This document shows, in pieces, positions 34,101 to 43,485 of a stretch of DNA of 49,022 nucleotides (positions are counted from its first letter, which is position 1; each line of letters opens with the position of its first letter). The stretch is from Gemmatimonadota bacterium (lineage in GTDB: Bacteria; JBHIER01; G020348925). Position numbers and translations under genes: made by a program. Location: positions 3,056,904-3,105,925 of the forward strand of contig CP070758.1 of NCBI GenBank assembly GCA_020348925.1, written 5' to 3'. Below the pieces are notes generated by a model, which saw nothing but the letters and a program-made list of their open reading frames with translations, had not been told where the DNA came from and ran no database searches.

Positions 34101-36544
34101 TGGCGCAGGTTGTCCCCACCGACCGGTCCGAACCCCTGGGTCTTTTCAGCTGGACAACGCCGACGTCAGGACAGGTACGAATCGTGATTACGAGTATCGG
34201 TGGCGCTTTCATACCTCCTGGTGATGGATCGGTCGCCGATGTGTCCGTCAGTGTGGCTCAGGGTGCTGTGGTGGGCGAGGTTTCGATTTTTGTGAGTGGT
34301 GTGCAGGCCTTTGACTCGGACGGTGATCCCCTTGTATCATCGGGCATCGGCGGATCGTTCATGATAACCGGTGCGGATATTGACCTGAGTGAGATGAGCC
34401 ATGCCTTCGGGAATGTGGCCGTGGGCGACTCGGGATTGTGGCGGATGCTTCTGTTCAATGTGGGAACGTCCCCCTTAACCCTGAGTGGTATGACGAGCGA
34501 CAACCCGGCCTTCACTGTCACTGGACCGGAGTTTCCCCACATCATTCCCGCCGGTGATAGCCTGGGTGTGAATGTTTTCTTTGTTCCGACCGAGCCGGGA
34601 GCGGTGGTGGGGAGTTTGGTCGTGGCCAACAATGATCCCGATGAAAGTATCCTGACCGTTCTTCTCACGGGTACCGGGACCGTCCCGGATATCTCCGTCC
34701 CTGTTCGGGAGTATTCGTTCGGGAGCGTCGGTCTGGGTCAGTCACAGGAATGGCTCTTGACCCTTTTAAATCGGGGTTTGAGCGACTTGAGGATTTTTGG
34801 AATTTCGACGGACAGATCCGAATTCGAGGTGGCCTGGCCGAGAGATTTTCCTCAGATCGTGATTCCTGGAGGGAGTCTTGGCGCGATCATCCGTTTTGTT
34901 CCGATCGATACAGGTCTGACCACAGGCACGCTGGAGGTGCGAAGCAATGATCCCGATGAACCGTCGTTGCTCATACAGCTCTCCGGTGAAAGCGAGGCTC
35001 TGGTTCCTGATATTGTGATCTCCTCGGGAGATCATGATTTCGGCAGCGTGGCTGTGGGGGGTTCGGCGGACTGGGTTTTTACGATTTCCAACGCTGGAAT
35101 GATGGCTTTAACCGTTCAGTCCGTCGCTCCCAGGACAGCGGAATTCTCAATCGTGTCGCCCCTATTTCCTCGGAGCGTCCAACCTGGAATGAGTATTTCG
35201 GTCGTCGTTCTCTTTTCGCCATCGTCCTTCGGTCCCCAGCAGGATACTCTGACGATCACGAGCGATGATCCCGATGAGGATAGGATAACCCTGCCGGTGC
35301 GCGGGAGTGGGGTATCGGAGACGATTCCAGAGATCACACTCTCGGCCTACAGCCATGATTTCGGGCGCATAGCTGTCGGGCAGACCTTGGATTGGGAGCT
35401 GAGTATTTCGAACGAGGGCACGGACGATCTGACCGTCACGTCGGTTCAATCGAGTCTGTCGGAGTTTTCCGTTGTCTCTCCTCCGTTCCCCCAAACGGTC
35501 CCGCCTGGTGGCATGGTCCCAGTGCTCGTTCGGTTTGCACCGCTGTCCGTGGGAGATAAGGACGGAGTCCTTACGATTTCGAGCAATGACCCGGACGAGG
35601 ATACGATCACCGTTCACATCAGTGGTGAGGGGCTGCCTGCGACCTCAACGCCCAGCATTGCCGTTTCTGCAACCGAGTATAATTTCGGACTCGTACGCGT
35701 CGGGCAGGAGTCCCGGTGGTCCTTTGAAATTTCCAATCCGGGTCTGGCCGACTTGGTTGTGTCTTCTGCTCAGTCGGATCATGCGGACTTTCAGGTCATC
35801 TCACCCGCTTTTCCTGTCACAATCGTCCCCAGCGGTCAGAGGACAGTGGAGGTTGTCTTTGCCCCCTCATCCGAAGGATTGAAAGCAGGAGCGCTTGCCA
35901 TATCGAGCAATGATCCTGACAATCTTAAAATCTATGTTCTTGTGAGTGGCACCGGGCAACGCGTCGTGGGCGTCCAACTCCTCAGTTTCCTATCGCTCTA
36001 TGAGAAGGGGCGGGTGATCGTAACCTGGACCACATCTTCTGATGCCGATCAGACCGAATTTCGCCTGTACCGAAAACGGGACGTCGATCGTCACGCTCAA
36101 GAACTGGCAGTGCAGGGAACGATGACCGGGTCGAATCCTTATCGGTACGTGGATCAGGATGTGGAGCATGAAGGTCTCTATGAGTACCTGCTTGCGTTGG
36201 TCGACGATGGAGGAGAGGAATTGCTTCTCGGTCGCACTTCGACGAATATCGATCACCTCGAACCCTGCGGAATGTCACTTGATCAAAATTATCCCACTCC
36301 CTTCAATCCCGAAACGAAAATAGGGTACACGGTAGCCCGTGGGGGATGGGTCACCCTCGCTGTGTACGACGTGCTCGGACGGCGGGTGAAAACGTTGGTG
36401 GCGCAATCCCAGAAGGCGGGGTATTATTCGGTCGCATGGCAGGGCGACGATGATGACGGTCGGACTGTGCACAGCGGGATTTATATCGCACAATTGGAGA
36501 TCGGAGATCACGTGGAATCGATGAAAATGATGTTTCTCAAGTAA
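31193..36544 (+). CDS. giant secreted protein with cohesin-like and ASH domains and T9SS sorting domain
   Basis: 1783 aa from the ATG at 31193, where a signal peptide (FGGLLLLFLIPFRSLCAQ) starts; AAAGGAG lies about 12 nt upstream. Domain order: cohesin-like 1 (about 31262-31675), five ASH/choice-of-anchor D repeats of about 100 aa, cohesin-like 2 (about 33239-33655), one ASH, cohesin-like 3 (about 33967-34375), five more ASH repeats, a fibronectin-like segment (VTWTTSSDADQTEFRLYRK), and a C-terminal sorting domain (SLDQNYPTPFNPETKIGY to the end). ASH repeats are Ig-like folds known from hydin and ASPM and from bacterial surface proteins. Each has a [SAxxxx]-[HY]DFG core, an NDPDE turn and a GxG end. 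The sorting domain suggests type IX-like export to the surface. Confidence 0.9.
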   Translation: MVRRICFGGLLLLFLIPFRSLCAQEATLTVLPGSGERGTSGNGVEIALENDGNLQRIFFNIQFDPNILTVTSAQPGPRIDLEVGLGFNWSRPESGTVRVALTTVSGVLVPPGDGVIATVYFEVSEDAPVEPSPLTLSGVTLYESVSQLVPATLVNGLFSVFLSPHLGVSEDGHDFGGVLVGSSNTWTLTVSNAGTDTLFVDGLTSSHSEFDLELPSFPQVLMPDESFDVIVTFTPTEMAAVAGSLLILSNDPDDTEFALPLSGEGILPDIALSHSSYDFGNVPLASAVEWIFTIYNEGTAPLLVTDVSTDHPAFSVLSPNFPQLIGEGDSLEVTVAFQSETEGAESATLTVRSADPDEGTLRISLSAEAVKMPDIEVADTSHDFGQLLVQTSSEWVLGITNAGSEQLIISRIEFDSADFLVISHAFPQFLPAGERLDITIMFTPSVVGIISAQATIVSDDPDEENVIVSLSGEGVAPDIALSAAGHDFGGVIVGDSEEWVLTISNDGSGPLTVNSVSSDHSDFSVTSPSFPQMVAIGENIDVTITFEPTGQGTESATLTVSSNDPDEPSVRLSLDGEALVPDLEVSALSYDFGDVLIDSLSVLTLVLTNVGTGPVTIAEVETGHPDVSVASPSFPRTIEVGNSVNLILHYVPTSRGSLATQLIIRSNDPSEGTMTLELTGIGAPPITLLIERITGEPGEHNLTIPITLDNVVPVAHAEFSIHYDSAILTVTDVTQSGRGADMGTFSWSEIHPGQIVVLLSDFSGQVIPYGIGPIAELSVTVSELAPPRTIFFTFAGLAFFDAFGLPFESRALDGLFTVLVEEIALPITAYDFGEVGVALAESWPMLIQNVGTQELIIDSTISDNPDFTVTSPVFPVSIPPSGNIAVTVVFTPSTLGERVGHLTIANSDPDEGQAVVTLRGEGTAVAVLEVGGGSGEAGSTGNLIEVLLHNKRDVFGFECVLTFDAEKLSVAQVVPTDRSEPLGLFSWTTPTSGQVRIVITSIGGAFIPPGDGSVADVSVSVAQGAVVGEVSIFVSGVQAFDSDGDPLVSSGIGGSFMITGADIDLSEMSHAFGNVAVGDSGLWRMLLFNVGTSPLTLSGMTSDNPAFTVTGPEFPHIIPAGDSLGVNVFFVPTEPGAVVGSLVVANNDPDESILTVLLTGTGTVPDISVPVREYSFGSVGLGQSQEWLLTLLNRGLSDLRIFGISTDRSEFEVAWPRDFPQIVIPGGSLGAIIRFVPIDTGLTTGTLEVRSNDPDEPSLLIQLSGESEALVPDIVISSGDHDFGSVAVGGSADWVFTISNAGMMALTVQSVAPRTAEFSIVSPLFPRSVQPGMSISVVVLFSPSSFGPQQDTLTITSDDPDEDRITLPVRGSGVSETIPEITLSAYSHDFGRIAVGQTLDWELSISNEGTDDLTVTSVQSSLSEFSVVSPPFPQTVPPGGMVPVLVRFAPLSVGDKDGVLTISSNDPDEDTITVHISGEGLPATSTPSIAVSATEYNFGLVRVGQESRWSFEISNPGLADLVVSSAQSDHADFQVISPAFPVTIVPSGQRTVEVVFAPSSEGLKAGALAISSNDPDNLKIYVLVSGTGQRVVGVQLLSFLSLYEKGRVIVTWTTSSDADQTEFRLYRKRDVDRHAQELAVQGTMTGSNPYRYVDQDVEHEGLYEYLLALVDDGGEELLLGRTSTNIDHLEPCGMSLDQNYPTPFNPETKIGYTVARGGWVTLAVYDVLGRRVKTLVAQSQKAGYYSVAWQGDDDDGRTVHSGIYIAQLEIGDHVESMKMMFLK

Positions 36545-36957
36545 GTGATACCGGAAATTTTTTGCCGAAATTTGGACGGGCAGCCGGACTGTCCGGGTGG
36601 AAAAGGGAGGTTCAATCATTCTCAGAGCGAAATGACAAATTAATTTTTTTTCATTTTTCTATTGACAAAGTGCATTAAAAATAGTAAAATTATAACTTTG
36701 TACATATAATGGTATTTTTGTCGCTCACTGTTTTCTAATAATCGACCAGTACACGAATGACGGTATGCTTGAGAGAGAGAAAACATAATGGAACATACGG
36801 TCGGAACACAGGGATCAACTTCATGGGAGGTGAGCGTCCCTAGACGGTGTCATTATTGATGAAAAAAATTCGATTTCAGGAAGGCAATACAGATAAAAAG
36901 TGCTTTCTCAATATGAGTTTATAATGTTTCACCCTTCTTAAAATGGGAGTATTCATC
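36545..36957 (+). other. 413-bp leader between the two giant genes
   Basis: Right after the stop a palindrome CCGGAC-T-GTCCGG (36584-36596) stands without a following T run, so it is a poor terminator. A strong promoter is at 36662-36690 (separate entry), giving a leader of about 260 nt. A modest hairpin GGGA/TCCC lies at about 36824-36839. I recognise no known riboswitch. A 23-codon frame (36788-36859) has only a weak GAGAG site. Confidence 0.5.
36662..36690 (+). promoter_or_regulatory. sigma70-type promoter of the second giant gene
   Basis: TTGACA (36662-36667) and TAAAAT (36685-36690) are 17 bp apart and match 11 of 12 consensus bases in an AT-rich setting. A second TATAAT at 36705-36710 has no matching -35 box. 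Confidence 0.75.
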
Positions 36958-39900
36958 ATGATACGAAAGAGTACATTGTATCTCTTCGCACCTCTGTTTT
37001 TTATGGTACTATGGGTGGGAATTGGTTACGCTCAGGACCCGACCCCTCTCCCTGAAATCCATATTGTCGAGATGAGCCATGATTACGGCTACGCGAAAGT
37101 CGGACATATTCAGGAGTGGGTGATGCGTGTCGCAAATCGCGGATTGGGTCAGTTGATCGTTGCCGACATTGTATCGAACAACCCGGACTTTTTCATCACC
37201 GACCCTGAGAGTTTTCCCCAGGATGTGAGCTATTCGGGGGGGAGAAATCCTGATTCTCTGTTTGTGACTGTAGCATTCTCGCCGTCCCTTTACGGAGCGA
37301 TTGAGGGTACTCTCACCGTCATCAGTAACGATACTGATGAGGGCACGTTGCACGTAGCCCTCGGCGGTATCGGGGCGAGTCCTGAGATTGAGGTTTCTCA
37401 TGTCAGTCACGACTTCGGGGATGTTCTTCTGGGCGATTTTTCATCGTGGATTTTTACCCTGTACAACGGCGGTCCTGTTGATCTCTATGTCTCGAATGTT
37501 TTCTCAAATGATCTTGATTTCATTGTCTCCGATTCCTTTCCAAACACGATTCCCACTGGCGATTCGCTTGACGTGACAGTCATCTTTGAACCATCGGTTG
37601 AGGGAGGCGCCTTCGCAACGTTGACGATTCAAAGTGATGATGTCAATAATCAAATTCTTTTCATAAACGTGGTGGGTGTCGGAACGGTCCCACAACCGGA
37701 TATCGTACTGTCGAGTACCTTTCATAATTACGGCAGTTTTTTGATCGGGGAATCACTCGGATGGCAATTGAACATATCCAACACGGGCCTGGCTGCATTG
37801 ACGGTTCACTCGATCCATTCGGATCACGGCGATTTTTCGATTGTATCACCGGCGTTCCCGCAAACAATACTCTCTGGAGGAGACATGGATGTCGAGGTCT
37901 CCTTTACCCCTTCCACGGTAGGAGCAATTGTGGGGACGTTGGATGTGAGCAGTAATGATCCGGATGAGGGGTTGCTCGAAATTGTCGTGGTGGGAAGTGG
38001 TATTGCCGGGCCTTCGCCTGATATCGAAGTGTCTCTGCCCAGCTATAATTTTGGGTCCGTCGTTGTCGGAAGCACTCGCGTCGTGGAGGTCTGCGTGTCC
38101 AATCTGGGGACGGCGTATCTTGTTGTCGACAGTATCGTCTCCAACATGCCTGCTTTTTCGGCTGACCCGACGCTGTTTACTGTGAGTCCGGGGGGCTCGG
38201 ATTGTTTTTCGATGAGATTTACACCGAACGCTTTGGGTATTATCTCAGGGATTGTCACCATCCACAGTAACGATCCTGATGAAAGTCAAGTGAACATATT
38301 TGTGAACGGCACTGGGGTCCCTGTATCTGAGCCTGATATTCAACTCTCTGCCGGCAGTCACCAGTACGGGGAAGTTCTGGTTGGAACATCTTCACTCTGG
38401 ACGCTCACTATAACCAACGTGGGTATTCTCGATCTGACCGTTTTCTCAATCACCTCGAATCACGCGAATTTCACGGTCATTTCACCCGTTTTTCCCCAGA
38501 CAGTATCGTCGGGTCAGGATCTCAATGTGACGGTCGCTTTTCAGCCAACGTCCGAGGGTCCAAAATCGGCCACGCTGACGATTTACACCAATGATTCTGA
38601 TGAAGAGATTCTGACCGTACCCCTGAATGGCAACGGCGTTCTGATTGCTGAGGCGGATATCGAGCTGTCCGAAGACAGCCATGGTTTCGGCAATGTGGAA
38701 GTGGGCAGTTCTGCCAACTGGACCCTGACGATTACGAATGTGGGTGCCATGCCTCTGACCGTCAACTCGGTCGTTTCGGATCGGAATGATTTTACGGTTG
38801 TTTCCCCTGCGTTTCCTCAAATACTGGGGGCAGGCGGTCACGTCGATGTTGTAATAAACTTCTCACCGTTGAGTGTGGGGGCAAAGCCCGGAGTGCTGAC
38901 CATCACGAGCGATGATCCTGATGAAGGCACTCGCACGGTTCTCCTGAGCGGAACGGGTCTGCCGATATCAGGCGAAGGCCCTGATATTTCAATTTCGGCC
39001 AACAGCTACGATTACGGAACCGTCGTGATGGGCACGTCGGAGGACTGGATTGTGCAGATATACAACATGGGCGTGGCCGATTTGGTGGTGAGTTCAATTA
39101 CGTCGAATAATGCTGATTTTGATGTGGTCTATCCACCCTTTCCTCAGACCATTCCTCCCTCCGGACACGTGGGTGTTGTTCTATCCTTCTCCCCATCGTC
39201 AGCGACCTACATCACAGGTACCCTGACCATATTTTCCAACGATCCTGATGAGGGGACCGTTTCTGTCTATTTGAGCGGGTCGGGCATACCGGGGGAGGGG
39301 CCTGACATTGAGCTCCTGACGGTCTTGGATTTTGGTGGGGTCATCCTCGGAAATACGGCCGATAGAACGTTGACGGTGTGCAATGTGGGAAGCGATCCAC
39401 TCGTCCTGTTCTCAATGGATGCTGACTTAGGCGTATTTGGCATTGCTTTGCCGACTTTCCCCGATACCATCCCCGCGACAGGATGTGTTGAGGTGACGGT
39501 CACATTCACACCGGACAGCCCTGAACCCGTTCTCGGCCATCTGACGATTTCCAGCAACGATCCGGATGAGGGTGTCCTGTCCGTGACGCTCACCGGTCGG
39601 GGTATTTCGGAGGGTGTCGGGGATATCCAGTTGTCGGCCTTACAACACGATTACCGTTTTGTCATGTTGGAGAGTTCGGCGGATTGGGTGTTGGATATTG
39701 AGAACATGGGCTCGACAACCTTAACCATCCAGTCGATCACTTCGGACAACAGCGATTTTGTGATCACAACCCCGGCTTCCTTCCCACAGCTTGTTTCTCC
39801 GGGACATCATCTGATCGTTGTGGTCACGTTTACCCCCTCATCTCTCGGTGCCATCACCGGGATGTTGTCCGTTCAGAGCAATGATCCTGACGAAAGCCTC

Positions 39901-42900
39901 ATTGAAGTTGCTCTCAGTGGTCGAGGCGTCATCGCGCCACTTCCGGATATTGAGGTGTCGGAGTCGACGTATGATTTTGGAGAGGTTATCGTGGGCACCA
40001 CCACCGAATGGTCTATGCTCATTTACAATCGGGGCAGCGATTCTTTAATCGTCTATTCGGCGACCCCGGGACATTCTGATTTCAATGTTCTTTCTCCCAT
40101 ATTTCCCCAGAAGATCGCCCCCGACGATTCATTGACCGTTACAGTTGCCTTCACACCCTCTTCCGCAGGGGTGGTGATCGGCAACCTCGTCATCGTGAAT
40201 GATGATCCTGATGAGGACGAATGGACGCTATCGGTTGCAGTGCGTGGCACGGGAATTCTTGTTCCTGATATATCCTTGTCCAAGATCCGGCATGACTTCG
40301 GTGATGTTTCCATCGGCCACTTCGGCGACTGGGAACTCCTGATTTACAACTTCGGCTCTGTGAATCTCAGCGTCGATGACGTCTCTTCGAATCACGGCGA
40401 TTTCACCGTCACGTTTCCAACATTTCCCCAGGAGATACCACCGGGAGAACACCTTCATGTCGTGGTCACATTTGTGCCGACATCCGAGGGCTTGATTACC
40501 GGAACATTGACGGTGCACAATGACGATCCGGATGAGAGCCTCTTAACGGTGACACTTCTGGGAACCGGAATCGTGGTTCCCACGCCTGACATAAATTTCT
40601 CCACAATCACGGTCGATTTTGGGAGCATTGCCATCGGCGAATCGACTGAGAGAACATTTACCATATACAACGTGGGTACGGCCGATCTGACACTCTTCGC
40701 CGTTGTCTCGGAGCATCAGGACTTTACGATCACGGAGCCAGCATTTCCCGTTGTGCTTGGGCCTTCGCACAGTCTTGAGGTTACTGTGGGCTTTGCTCCC
40801 CTGGCAGAGGGAATGAAAAACGGCAGTCTCACCGTGAACAGCAGTGATCCGGATGAGGGAAGCGTATCGGTCTTTGTTTCGGGTGTGGCCCTGCCGCTGG
40901 GAACGTGGTCGTTGGCCCTCACTCTTCAGAGCAGCAATATTGTTGTTGCCCCGGTGACTTTAGGTGTCGGAGCTCATCCGGACGGTTCGATCTGCTTCAA
41001 TCCCGATCTTGATACGCCCAGTCCACCCCCAGCACCCAGCACTCCTTTCGATGCATATATCCCGTGCATCGGCCTGTTCACCCGGCTGGCGACGGATATC
41101 CAGAGTTCTGACAGCACAACGCTGGTGTGGACCATCAATACCCACGGAACGGGAGGCGTGATCAGCTGGAATCCGCAAAATTTGCCCTCAGGCGGTATCT
41201 TCACTCTCAATAATGTTGTCGATATGAGATACCGCACTTCCATGGACTTCTTCAGCGGCGCACAACTGACACTTGTCTATACAAGATTGGAACCGGGGGT
41301 GAATGTCTCTGTGACCGACCACGACTTTGGAGAGGTGAAGCTGGGCAAGTCACGGGATTGGGTGTTTACTGTCCGAAGCGTTGGAGATGTTTCGCTGGTG
41401 CTCAGTGATGTCCTTTCCGACAACCAAGATTTTGAGGTTTCCTATCCGCTCCAGTTCCCTCAAGCCGTTTCGATGGGGGAGAGTTTGGATGTTGTCGTCA
41501 CATTTCGACCGTCTGTTGTTGGGCCGAGATCGGGCGTCTTAACCCTGGTCACGAACGACCTTGGCGAACCCATGGTTCCCCTGACCGTTATCGGCACCGG
41601 TGTCTATCCCGGTGCGTGGCAGATTCCGCTGATTCTGCAGAGCACCAATCTGGGCATTGCGCCGACAACCCTCGTCTGTGGTGTCGACCCCGAGGCGGGC
41701 AACGACTTCGATTCGCAGGTGGATCAGCCGAGTCCTCCCCCTGTGCCAGGAGTGGAATTCGAGGCCTATTTTCCGGCAACCGGACTCTTCCCGCGCTTAT
41801 CCACGGATATTCGGAGTTCGTATGATCTCATCGTGACATGGCACATCGTCACGGCCGGGACCGGTGGAACGATCACCTGGAATCCTCTCACCTTGCCCCC
41901 TGACGGCAGCTTCACTATGAACGAGACCATGAACATGAGATTCGTTAATTCCCTCACGTTTCAGAGCAGTGATACCCTGACCATTGTCTATCGGGTCGAG
42001 GCCATTCCGGAAATGACCTGCTCGGTTCTGTTGCAAGGCTATTACACCATGGGAAACCGGGACAGCGTCGTCATCGAGCTCAGGGATTCCAGAATTTCTA
42101 TCGCCCACAGCTTCAAGGTGTTCCCGGATCAAGAGGGGTTGGTCCAGCTGCCGGTTCCTGAGGGAAGCTACTATGTCCTCGTGGACCACCGCAACCATTT
42201 GCCGGTCATGACCAATGCCCGCTATTCTTTTGCGCCGGGTATGGTCACCATCGACTTTACGTCACCGGGAGTCGCCTACAAACCAGAGCCCGGTTCGCCG
42301 GATCCTGTCTATACAGAGAACGATGGCAGAAGATCGTTACGAGGAGGGGATGCCAACGGTGATGGTGTGGTCAATATACTCGATTTCGCCCTTTTCGCCA
42401 GAGCGAATGGAAGCACCGAGAGCCCCCCGTCGTCCAATTGGGACAGGAGAGCCGATTTCGATGGAACCAGAGTCATCAACATCTTCGATTTTCAAGTCTT
42501 CGGACTGAATAATGGGATGGTGACCTACGTCCCCTACTGGTCACCACCCTCGAGTAGGGGAACAGCCTATCCCGGTCCTTCAGCGAAAGCCACGGACGAA
42601 GACCCTGTGGATTTTTCCTTCAGTGCGAACACCAATAATCCGAGCCAAGGGGATGCCATCGCGGTCGATGTCGTCCTGACTCCGACCAGCGAGCTTACGA
42701 TTTTTGGGATTGACGCCTATGTGCAGTACGACCCGGATGTTTTTGAGATCCCCGTTATCGAGGACTATCTCACGCCCGCGGCCACTTACGGCTGGGCTTT
42801 TGAACACGTCAACATGAAATATGATACGAGTGCGGTTATCGAGACGCTCTACGCCGTGCAATACAGCAAGGGGACGACCTCAGGTCCGGGCTGGCTTCTC

Positions 42901-43377
42901 AACATGGAAGGTGTGCCGTACCGCCTGACATTACGGGTCAAGGACGATGCGCCGGGTGGTGAGACCGAAATATCCTTCCGGCCGCAATTTGCCAATGTGC
43001 TGGATGATCAACTGCAACCAATTCCTGTGAATGTAAGCAGCTATACTTTTACGATCACTGTGACAGGTGTCTTCGATCCGTCTTCTCCGGTTCTCCCCTC
43101 GGAGTATACCTTGTCTCAGAACTATCCCAATCCTTTCAATCCTGAGACGGAGATTCAGTACGCCTTGCCTGAGGCTGGATTTGTGCGATTGGATGTTTAC
43201 AATATTTTGGGTCAGAAAATCGTGACACTCGTGGAGGAGGAGCAGGAGGCCGGATATAAGTCTGTCACGTGGAGCGGTCAGGATGAGAGGAACCTTGACC
43301 TCTCAAGCGGCATCTACTTTTACACCTTGAGGGTTGGCCGTTTCACGGATACAAGGAAAATGATTCTGACAAAATAG
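36958..43377 (+). CDS. giant secreted ASH protein with dockerin, cohesin-like and T9SS sorting domains
   Basis: 2139 aa from the ATG at 36958 (GGGAG 8 nt upstream; the in-frame ATG at 36943 contains that site). A signal peptide is followed by twelve ASH domains (starts such as PEIEVSHVSHDFGDV), then an unnamed domain (40900-41295), a thirteenth ASH domain, a second copy of the unnamed domain (41611-42000), a beta-rich linker, and a type I dockerin (42346-42519: DANGDGVVNILDFALFARAN and ADFDGTRVINIFDFQVFGLN, both with calcium-loop residues). Then comes a cohesin-like domain (about 42601-43065), and the sorting domain (LSQNYPNPFNPETEIQYALP to the end). The neighbour at 31193 has cohesin-like domains, so the two may bind each other. 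Export by SecA followed by a type IX-like system is inferred from the sorting domain only. Confidence 0.9.
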   Translation: MIRKSTLYLFAPLFFMVLWVGIGYAQDPTPLPEIHIVEMSHDYGYAKVGHIQEWVMRVANRGLGQLIVADIVSNNPDFFITDPESFPQDVSYSGGRNPDSLFVTVAFSPSLYGAIEGTLTVISNDTDEGTLHVALGGIGASPEIEVSHVSHDFGDVLLGDFSSWIFTLYNGGPVDLYVSNVFSNDLDFIVSDSFPNTIPTGDSLDVTVIFEPSVEGGAFATLTIQSDDVNNQILFINVVGVGTVPQPDIVLSSTFHNYGSFLIGESLGWQLNISNTGLAALTVHSIHSDHGDFSIVSPAFPQTILSGGDMDVEVSFTPSTVGAIVGTLDVSSNDPDEGLLEIVVVGSGIAGPSPDIEVSLPSYNFGSVVVGSTRVVEVCVSNLGTAYLVVDSIVSNMPAFSADPTLFTVSPGGSDCFSMRFTPNALGIISGIVTIHSNDPDESQVNIFVNGTGVPVSEPDIQLSAGSHQYGEVLVGTSSLWTLTITNVGILDLTVFSITSNHANFTVISPVFPQTVSSGQDLNVTVAFQPTSEGPKSATLTIYTNDSDEEILTVPLNGNGVLIAEADIELSEDSHGFGNVEVGSSANWTLTITNVGAMPLTVNSVVSDRNDFTVVSPAFPQILGAGGHVDVVINFSPLSVGAKPGVLTITSDDPDEGTRTVLLSGTGLPISGEGPDISISANSYDYGTVVMGTSEDWIVQIYNMGVADLVVSSITSNNADFDVVYPPFPQTIPPSGHVGVVLSFSPSSATYITGTLTIFSNDPDEGTVSVYLSGSGIPGEGPDIELLTVLDFGGVILGNTADRTLTVCNVGSDPLVLFSMDADLGVFGIALPTFPDTIPATGCVEVTVTFTPDSPEPVLGHLTISSNDPDEGVLSVTLTGRGISEGVGDIQLSALQHDYRFVMLESSADWVLDIENMGSTTLTIQSITSDNSDFVITTPASFPQLVSPGHHLIVVVTFTPSSLGAITGMLSVQSNDPDESLIEVALSGRGVIAPLPDIEVSESTYDFGEVIVGTTTEWSMLIYNRGSDSLIVYSATPGHSDFNVLSPIFPQKIAPDDSLTVTVAFTPSSAGVVIGNLVIVNDDPDEDEWTLSVAVRGTGILVPDISLSKIRHDFGDVSIGHFGDWELLIYNFGSVNLSVDDVSSNHGDFTVTFPTFPQEIPPGEHLHVVVTFVPTSEGLITGTLTVHNDDPDESLLTVTLLGTGIVVPTPDINFSTITVDFGSIAIGESTERTFTIYNVGTADLTLFAVVSEHQDFTITEPAFPVVLGPSHSLEVTVGFAPLAEGMKNGSLTVNSSDPDEGSVSVFVSGVALPLGTWSLALTLQSSNIVVAPVTLGVGAHPDGSICFNPDLDTPSPPPAPSTPFDAYIPCIGLFTRLATDIQSSDSTTLVWTINTHGTGGVISWNPQNLPSGGIFTLNNVVDMRYRTSMDFFSGAQLTLVYTRLEPGVNVSVTDHDFGEVKLGKSRDWVFTVRSVGDVSLVLSDVLSDNQDFEVSYPLQFPQAVSMGESLDVVVTFRPSVVGPRSGVLTLVTNDLGEPMVPLTVIGTGVYPGAWQIPLILQSTNLGIAPTTLVCGVDPEAGNDFDSQVDQPSPPPVPGVEFEAYFPATGLFPRLSTDIRSSYDLIVTWHIVTAGTGGTITWNPLTLPPDGSFTMNETMNMRFVNSLTFQSSDTLTIVYRVEAIPEMTCSVLLQGYYTMGNRDSVVIELRDSRISIAHSFKVFPDQEGLVQLPVPEGSYYVLVDHRNHLPVMTNARYSFAPGMVTIDFTSPGVAYKPEPGSPDPVYTENDGRRSLRGGDANGDGVVNILDFALFARANGSTESPPSSNWDRRADFDGTRVINIFDFQVFGLNNGMVTYVPYWSPPSSRGTAYPGPSAKATDEDPVDFSFSANTNNPSQGDAIAVDVVLTPTSELTIFGIDAYVQYDPDVFEIPVIEDYLTPAATYGWAFEHVNMKYDTSAVIETLYAVQYSKGTTSGPGWLLNMEGVPYRLTLRVKDDAPGGETEISFRPQFANVLDDQLQPIPVNVSSYTFTITVTGVFDPSSPVLPSEYTLSQNYPNPFNPETEIQYALPEAGFVRLDVYNILGQKIVTLVEEEQEAGYKSVTWSGQDERNLDLSSGIYFYTLRVGRFTDTRKMILTK

Positions 43378-43406
43378 GTAGGAAAGAGGTATAGAGAGAA
43401 TCCCAT

Positions 43407-43429
43407 GGATACTCTCGGGTATCCTTTTT
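43407..43429 (+). terminator. intrinsic terminator after the second giant gene
   Basis: GGATAC (43407-43412) and GTATCC (43419-43424) form a perfect 6-bp stem with loop TCTCGG, followed by five T. Confidence 0.75.
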
Positions 43430-43485
43430 GTCAAATGTATTCATGTTGAAACACCGGAGGTACTGGGCTTCAATTCGATGCTGAC

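Noticed and set aside
36584-36596. Terminator after the first giant gene
   Set aside because: The palindrome CCGGAC/GTCCGG is perfect but is followed by GTGGAAAAGG rather than a T run, and a one-base loop cannot form; it is left as a palindrome only.
36788-36859. A 23-codon leader frame in the long 5-prime region of the second giant gene
   Set aside because: Only a weak GAGAG ribosome site and no recognisable leader-peptide signal; needs conservation data.
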